Source: Acidobacteriaceae bacterium (GTDB taxonomy: Bacteria > Acidobacteriota > Terriglobia > Bryobacterales > Bryobacteraceae). Taken from it: a stretch of DNA of 64,000 nucleotides. Below, piece after piece: positions 59,912 through 64,000 of this stretch. The stretch lies in the NCBI GenBank assembly GCA_020247055.1, contig JADCJL010000190.1:1-64000 (forward strand). Reading direction: 5' to 3'. Position 1 is the first letter of the stretch, and every line of letters starts with the position of its first letter. The position numbers and the translations under genes are program-made. The notes beneath the pieces were generated by a model. That model searched no databases. It was not told the DNA's origin and was given only the letters and a program-made list of their open reading frames with translations.

Positions 59912-61155
59912 GCGCGGTCCGTATCGCGGCTTGGGTGGGCCGGCGCCCACTCACTCAGTTCGCGGCTCAGAGCGCCGTAGGTGGCCTCGAAGCCGTATCG
60001 CGCCGCCACCAGCGCCCGCGCCCGCTCGCTCTGTTGCTCGGCAAACGGGCGATCCGTCAACAGGCGCAGCGCGTGCAGCGCCAGCGCCGTATCATCGTCC
60101 CCCAAGAGAATGCCCTGCTCGTGCGCCATCTCCATGCCGTCCGCCGCGTCCGGATTCGCCACCACCGGCACGCCCACCGCCATCACTTCGACGAGGCGGC
60201 TCCGGAACCCGTACGTCCCCTTCCACGGGCACAGCACCAGCCGCATCGACCCCAGCAGCGGCTGCACCTCTTCGACAAATCCCGTCACCCGGATGCGCGC
60301 ATCCGTTTCGAGTGCCCGCAGTGCCGCCGGGGGTTGGCTGCCCACCAGCCATAGCTCGGCGTGGGGCAGACGGCGCCACACCATCGGCATAATCTGCCGC
60401 GCGCACTGCAGCGCGCTCGCCGTGTTGTGCGCACTGCCAAAGCCGCCGTAACAGCAGATCCGCAGGCCTTCCGGACGCCAGCGATAGCGCCACCGGTTCA
60501 CCACGTCCACCCCCATCGGCGTGTAGAAATGGCGCACCCGCGGCGCCACGCGCCGCATTTCCATGTGCTCCTCCCGGTTGATGGCAATCAACCCGTCGAA
60601 CTGCCGCCACGCCTCCTCCTCCGCCTCGCGGTAGAGCGCCACCGCGCGCCGCTTCCACCACTCCGGGATCCATCGGCGCCGGTCCAGGTCGGCCCGGTAG
60701 GCCTGCCAGAGCACGTTGTGGGTATCGAGCACCACGGGAATCCCCCGATCGCGAAAATACTGCATCGAAGCGGCCGCATGCCAGTACTCGAGCAGGACAC
60801 AGTCGAACTCCCGCTCCCCCAGCAGCTCCTCCCAACGCCCGGCCGGGAAGGCCACGCGCTCAAGGAAATAGTTGGAGGCGCGCAGTCCGGTCCGGAGGCA
60901 GTAAAGGGCCGTCGCCAATCTTCGCCCCCAGCAGGACAGCCCCTCCGCGCCTTCCCCGTAGGAGGCGACAATGGCCTCGTCGCACCACGCCGCCAAGGCC
61001 TCCCGCGTCGGCCGGACCTCGTCCGGCGCCACCGTCGTCAGGAAGGTCACATGGAACGCTTCCCGTAAGCCCTGCAGGGTCAACCCCACGCGTTGCCGCT
61101 GGCCGGCCAGGGCCGGATAAGGCAAGACATGCGAAACCACCAGCATCCGCCGCAT
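59896..61155 (-). CDS. glycosyltransferase family 4-like protein
   Basis: A 419-residue protein from the ATG 61155 (an in-frame ATG at 61146 is also possible). The start MLVVSHVLPYPALAGQRQR, VLDTHNVLWQAYRADL and the donor end GFRSRLVEVMAVGVPVVANP (core RSRLVEVMAVGVPVV) resemble the GT4 enzymes of exopolysaccharide loci called Stp1-like. The middle is longer than usual and has WRRRAVALYREAEEE-like helices. It lies 1 nt after the upstream methyltransferase stop. Confidence 0.85.
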   Translation of the reverse strand: MRRMLVVSHVLPYPALAGQRQRVGLTLQGLREAFHVTFLTTVAPDEVRPTREALAAWCDEAIVASYGEGAEGLSCWGRRLATALYCLRTGLRASNYFLERVAFPAGRWEELLGEREFDCVLLEYWHAAASMQYFRDRGIPVVLDTHNVLWQAYRADLDRRRWIPEWWKRRAVALYREAEEEAWRQFDGLIAINREEHMEMRRVAPRVRHFYTPMGVDVVNRWRYRWRPEGLRICCYGGFGSAHNTASALQCARQIMPMVWRRLPHAELWLVGSQPPAALRALETDARIRVTGFVEEVQPLLGSMRLVLCPWKGTYGFRSRLVEVMAVGVPVVANPDAADGMEMAHEQGILLGDDDTALALHALRLLTDRPFAEQQSERARALVAARYGFEATYGALSRELSEWAPAHPSRDTDRACNFS

Positions 61156-61156
61156 G

Positions 61157-61966
61157 CTACGCCGCCGCCGTATCCGCGCTACTGCCAGGCAACGCCTGCG
61201 CCGGCGGCCAGGGCTTCTGCGCACGCACGAGCACCATGATGCCTGCGGCGGCGGGGTTGGTCCGGTCCTCCTCGCGGAGCCCTTGATAGAGCCGCAGCTT
61301 GCCGATCGAACCCAGGCTCCCGCCGCTCACAATCCGCCGCGTAAACTCCTCCCGTGCCAGCGCCCCGCCAAAGATCGGGCGGCACTCCGTCACCACAAAC
61401 CCCGCCCGCTGCAGCCGCTCCCGAATCGAATCGGCCGTGAAGTACTCCATCACGCTGTGGTCGTTCCGGTGACGGGCAATCACCGCCGGATCCGTGATGG
61501 TTCCGAGCGAATCCACGGTGAAATGCAGCTCCCCGCCCGGCTTGACGATGCGGAGCAACTCCGCCAGCACCTCATCCAGATTGGGAATGTGCTCGAGCAC
61601 GCAAAAGCTGAATACGTGGTCGAAGCAGTCGGCCGGCAGTCCAGCCATCTCGAGCGGACTGCAATGATAGTGCAGCCGCGAACGCACCGGGCTGTAGCGC
61701 CGATACTCCCACGCCTGCGCGATCGCCGTGGGGCTGACATCCACCCCCACCACCCGGCTGCACGCGTAGGCCAGCAGCTGCGTCTGCAGCCCCTGCCCGC
61801 AGCCAAGGTCCAGCACCACGTCCTCCCGGCCCAACCCCGCCGGGTCGACCAGTTCCCGGTACTCATAAACCTTGAACGCGTTCCCGACGCTCCAGCGGTT
61901 CGGATACAGCCCCAGCAACGTGAAGAGCTTCCGATAAGTGTTCCTGATCCGTGTCTTGATCGTCAT
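61157..61966 (-). CDS. class I SAM-dependent methyltransferase
   Basis: A 269-residue protein from the ATG 61966, which overlaps the preceding stop as ATGA (an ATG 6 nt earlier is also in frame). SAM motif I is VLDLGCGQGLQTQLL, motif II VVGVDVSPTAIAQAW and the later VFSFCVLEHIPNLDEVL is typical of Methyltransf_11. It probably methylates a sugar or a lipid-linked glycan in this locus. It is not closely similar to the other operon methyltransferase at 55437. Confidence 0.88.
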   Translation of the reverse strand: MTIKTRIRNTYRKLFTLLGLYPNRWSVGNAFKVYEYRELVDPAGLGREDVVLDLGCGQGLQTQLLAYACSRVVGVDVSPTAIAQAWEYRRYSPVRSRLHYHCSPLEMAGLPADCFDHVFSFCVLEHIPNLDEVLAELLRIVKPGGELHFTVDSLGTITDPAVIARHRNDHSVMEYFTADSIRERLQRAGFVVTECRPIFGGALAREEFTRRIVSGGSLGSIGKLRLYQGLREEDRTNPAAAGIMVLVRAQKPWPPAQALPGSSADTAAA

Positions 61967-63438
61967 GCCCATAACTCGCTTTCGGGAGAGCGCCCGGCCG
62001 CCGACAGCAGCGCCCGCGCCACGCGGACGCTGCTCCTGCCATCGAGCAACTCCCCGAACATCTTCCTGATCAACGCCTTCCGTTCCTCGCGTTTGTGTCC
62101 CGGCTCAAGCAGCGCCCGGCGCAGGCAGCCCGCCATCTCCTCTTGCGAACTCACCACGGTCACCGCGCCGCTCTCGACGACTTCCCGGTAGTGATCGAAC
62201 TGGTAGTAGGCGGCAAAGGAGACCGGAGAGATATCAGCGCCCGGCGGGTTATAGCCCACGTTCAAGACCGGCTTGTCGAACATGCACAACTCCAGCGATA
62301 CCGTTGAGGAGACGTTGATCCCGGCCGCGCAGTGCCGCAGCGTGTTGGTGTACAACTCGACATCATCCGGCTTCGGAGTCAGCCACACCTGCTCCCAGTT
62401 GACGGGTGAAAACACAATGTCGCGACGGCGCGAGCGCAACTCGTCAAAACGCGTCGTCCGGTCCTTGGGATACACGCGCACAAGCAGTTGCGGACGACCC
62501 AGGTCCGTCTGCGCGGCCAGCAGATCCGCGATTCCCTCTACTACGCGCATCTCCTCCGGCATGTAGTTCGGCATACCGGTCGTGTAGAGGAAAATAGGGC
62601 GCGTGGGATCCAGGCCCACGCGCCGGCAGAACTCCTCCCTGCTCCAGTGATACTGGGGGTCGAAATGAAAGTCGAACTGCGGCGTGCCCGTCACAAACAC
62701 CCGCGCGGGAGGAATGCGCGGATAGAGTGCAAGCAGTTGCGCCCGCATATCTTCACTCCAGACCAGGAAGAAGTCATAAGGCAGGAAAATGCGTCCCTGC
62801 GACGTCAGATTGTCCCAGGAAAATATGAAAGTTGCCGTTGGAATCCCCAGCCACTGCGCCGCTTGCACAGCCTGAATGGCCACGCGGCAATGGACGTGCG
62901 ATCCGTTGAAAACCAGCGCCGGCCGGCGCTGCCGGAACAGCTCCAGATAGTAGTCCGACGTGCGCAGCACACGGCTGCCCGTGCGCTCCACCGCCGACAG
63001 CACATCGAGCCCCCGCCGGCTGGCAAACGGCAGGCACAGCGCCTTCGACAACAGCCGCTTGGCCTTCATGCCCGCCGTCGTCGCCTCATAATCCCGCAGC
63101 CGCCAGCGGTCCTGCGCCGCCTCCGACCACAGCCACCGGCCGTGCGCCATCTCGACAATCCCGCGCAGCGCCCGGACCCCCCAGCGCTCGGGTATCTCGG
63201 TCAGCTCCATCACCGAGTCATAGCGGCTGACCATCATCTGCCGCAGCGCCTCGTCTGGCATCACGCTGAGGACGTCCACCTCCATCTGCCCACGCAGCCG
63301 GTCCAGCGCCCCCGTGTACACAAAGTTCCGAATCGCCTCGCCCCGCGGCAGAATCGCCTCCATCCGCGGCAGCGCCGGGCTCGGCCGGTTCCGCCGCGCG
63401 GCATCCGACGGCGAAGGTTGCATCTCAGTTGTTGACAT
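61963..63438 (-). CDS. putative GT-B glycosyl/glycerophosphotransferase-like protein
   Basis: A 491-residue soluble protein. It shows a GT-B-like pattern: FNGSHVHCRVAIQAVQAAQ, PTATFIFSWDNLTSQGR, VFVTGTPQFDFHFD and a second domain with PIFLYTTGMPNYMPEE, LLVRVYPKDRTTRFDEL and INVSSTVSLELCMFDKPVLN (core NVSSTVSLELCMFDKPV). These are similar to capsule-type CDP-glycerol or surface polysaccharide transferases. I cannot assign a substrate. It lies between the Wzt-like gene and a methyltransferase gene. Confidence 0.6.
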   Translation of the reverse strand: MSTTEMQPSPSDAARRNRPSPALPRMEAILPRGEAIRNFVYTGALDRLRGQMEVDVLSVMPDEALRQMMVSRYDSVMELTEIPERWGVRALRGIVEMAHGRWLWSEAAQDRWRLRDYEATTAGMKAKRLLSKALCLPFASRRGLDVLSAVERTGSRVLRTSDYYLELFRQRRPALVFNGSHVHCRVAIQAVQAAQWLGIPTATFIFSWDNLTSQGRIFLPYDFFLVWSEDMRAQLLALYPRIPPARVFVTGTPQFDFHFDPQYHWSREEFCRRVGLDPTRPIFLYTTGMPNYMPEEMRVVEGIADLLAAQTDLGRPQLLVRVYPKDRTTRFDELRSRRRDIVFSPVNWEQVWLTPKPDDVELYTNTLRHCAAGINVSSTVSLELCMFDKPVLNVGYNPPGADISPVSFAAYYQFDHYREVVESGAVTVVSSQEEMAGCLRRALLEPGHKREERKALIRKMFGELLDGRSSVRVARALLSAAGRSPESELWA

Positions 63439-63458
63439 AGATTTGGTTCCGGATTCGA

Positions 63459-64000
63459 TCAGCGGCTCGCCACGGGGCTCGCCACGGGGCTCTCCACCGC
63501 GGGCGCGGCCTCAGTGGTCTTCGCCTCGAGCGACCACTCGGTCGACGGGGTCAGCAAAGCGCCCCAACCGCTGCTCTCGCCCGCAAAGTCAAGGTGCAGC
63601 ACCTCGGAGACATACCGGGACTGGGCCAGGTTCCCGCGCAGCAGAATCTTGAAATACACGCCGTACATCCCCGGCTCGAGCCACAGCGCCGGCAGCCTCA
63701 CGCGCAGCGTGTAGACGCCGTGCCACTCCGTATCCGGTCCGAAGTCGCCGCTCTCCCGCCGCAGATGGAACACGTTCCGCTGGTGCATGTCCTCCATCTG
63801 GCACAGCAGCGTAAAGCCGCACACGGGCTGCGCCAAATGCAGCACCGTCTCCACCTCGAAGCTCTCCTTCTGGTCCACCGTCCGGCTCTCCCGGTCACCC
63901 GGACGCACCGGACCAAACCCGAATCCGGACCGGGGCGCGCTCTCTTCCCGCGTCGCCGTCGAGGCCGCCGTCAAGTTGTAGTAGGTCTCAATCGCGCTGC
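63459..64000 (-). CDS. Wzt-like ABC transporter ATPase, C-terminal carbohydrate-binding part (gene continues past the window)
   Basis: The frame stays open to the last base, reading SAIETYYNL into the visible part, so the gene starts beyond the window. The 180 visible residues form a beta-sandwich: RTVDQKESFEVETVLHL, VCGFTLLCQMEDMHQRNVF (core QMEDMHQRNVF), LWLEPGMYGVYFKI. This resembles the C-terminal domain of Wzt, which recognises the end of the finished O-antigen for export, and the YYNL ending of the ATPase part fits. The tail has two PVAS units. It implies an ABC-dependent (Wzm/Wzt) polysaccharide export system. Confidence 0.78.
   Translation of the reverse strand, partial: SAIETYYNLTAASTATREESAPRSGFGFGPVRPGDRESRTVDQKESFEVETVLHLAQPVCGFTLLCQMEDMHQRNVFHLRRESGDFGPDTEWHGVYTLRVRLPALWLEPGMYGVYFKILLRGNLAQSRYVSEVLHLDFAGESSGWGALLTPSTEWSLEAKTTEAAPAVESPVASPVASR

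Noticed and set aside
63459-63500. Tandem 12 nt units near the end of the Wzt-like gene as a phase-variation repeat
   Set aside because: There are only two units and they are in frame (PVAS), so length change would not switch the gene off.
1-64000. Search for transposase, integrase, phage, toxin-antitoxin and tRNA genes
   Set aside because: No frame or intergenic stretch matched these; all gaps between genes are under 300 nt.

Overview
The window is a GC-rich chromosomal segment with densely packed genes on both strands. I found no transposase, integrase, phage gene, CRISPR array, rRNA or tRNA. The gene families point to an acidobacterium of the Bryobacterales/Solibacter type. They include a DUF1549/DUF1553 plus DUF1501 pair, a TPR/FG-GAP secreted protein, a PEP-CTERM protein, a glycine-rich TonB, a homodimeric pyruvate dehydrogenase E1, an RND pump and an esterase fused to an SMP-30-type propeller. 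The taxon is inferred from gene content only.

Layout. 1-3.9 kb: the end of a MacB-like ABC permease, then a MoxR-type ATPase overlapping a large protein of unknown family and a DUF4197 protein. 3.8-8.9 kb (minus): a tetrapyrrole operon, CcsA/HemX-like membrane protein - hemA - hemC - cobA/hemD fusion - O-methyltransferase, with 4-8 nt overlaps. 9-11.5 kb: an SDR, a single-ring Clp-like AAA ATPase and a small DUF4332 protein. 11.5-18.9 kb: nitrite/sulfite reductase, a C-terminally damaged FG-GAP protein, DUF1501 and DUF1549/1553. 18.9-22.3 kb: methyltransferase, a phosphofructokinase with pyrophosphate-type residues, slyD, GNAT and a repeat-filled gap. 22.3-25.1 kb (minus): waaF, a degenerate cytidylyltransferase, a second heptosyltransferase and an isoprenylcysteine-type methyltransferase. 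25.2-32 kb: PhyH dioxygenase, M3 peptidase, tonB and aceE. 32-41.8 kb: ornithine cyclodeaminase family, two mini zinc ribbons, RND pump, fabD, esterase/propeller and glmS.

41.8-64 kb is the most distinctive part. A compact minus-strand surface-polysaccharide operon runs from the window end down to 45.7 kb: Wzt-type ABC ATPase C-terminus, putative GT-B enzyme, methyltransferase, three GT4s, Wzy-type polymerase/ligase, methyltransferase, polysaccharide deacetylase, GT4, PaaK/CapK-like adenylate enzyme, GT2, GT39-type membrane transferase, secreted beta-helix protein and a membrane spermidine-synthase-like protein. A second, longer beta-helix paralogue carrying a PKD-like domain, an Ig-like domain and two malectin domains lies on the opposite strand just beyond it, divergent from a PEP-CTERM protein. 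The likely joint role is making, trimming and perhaps anchoring a secreted polysaccharide.

A recurrent regulatory signal also appears: several unlinked genes have a TANNNT -10 hexamer only 5-7 nt before the start codon and no Shine-Dalgarno sequence, which predicts leaderless mRNAs.
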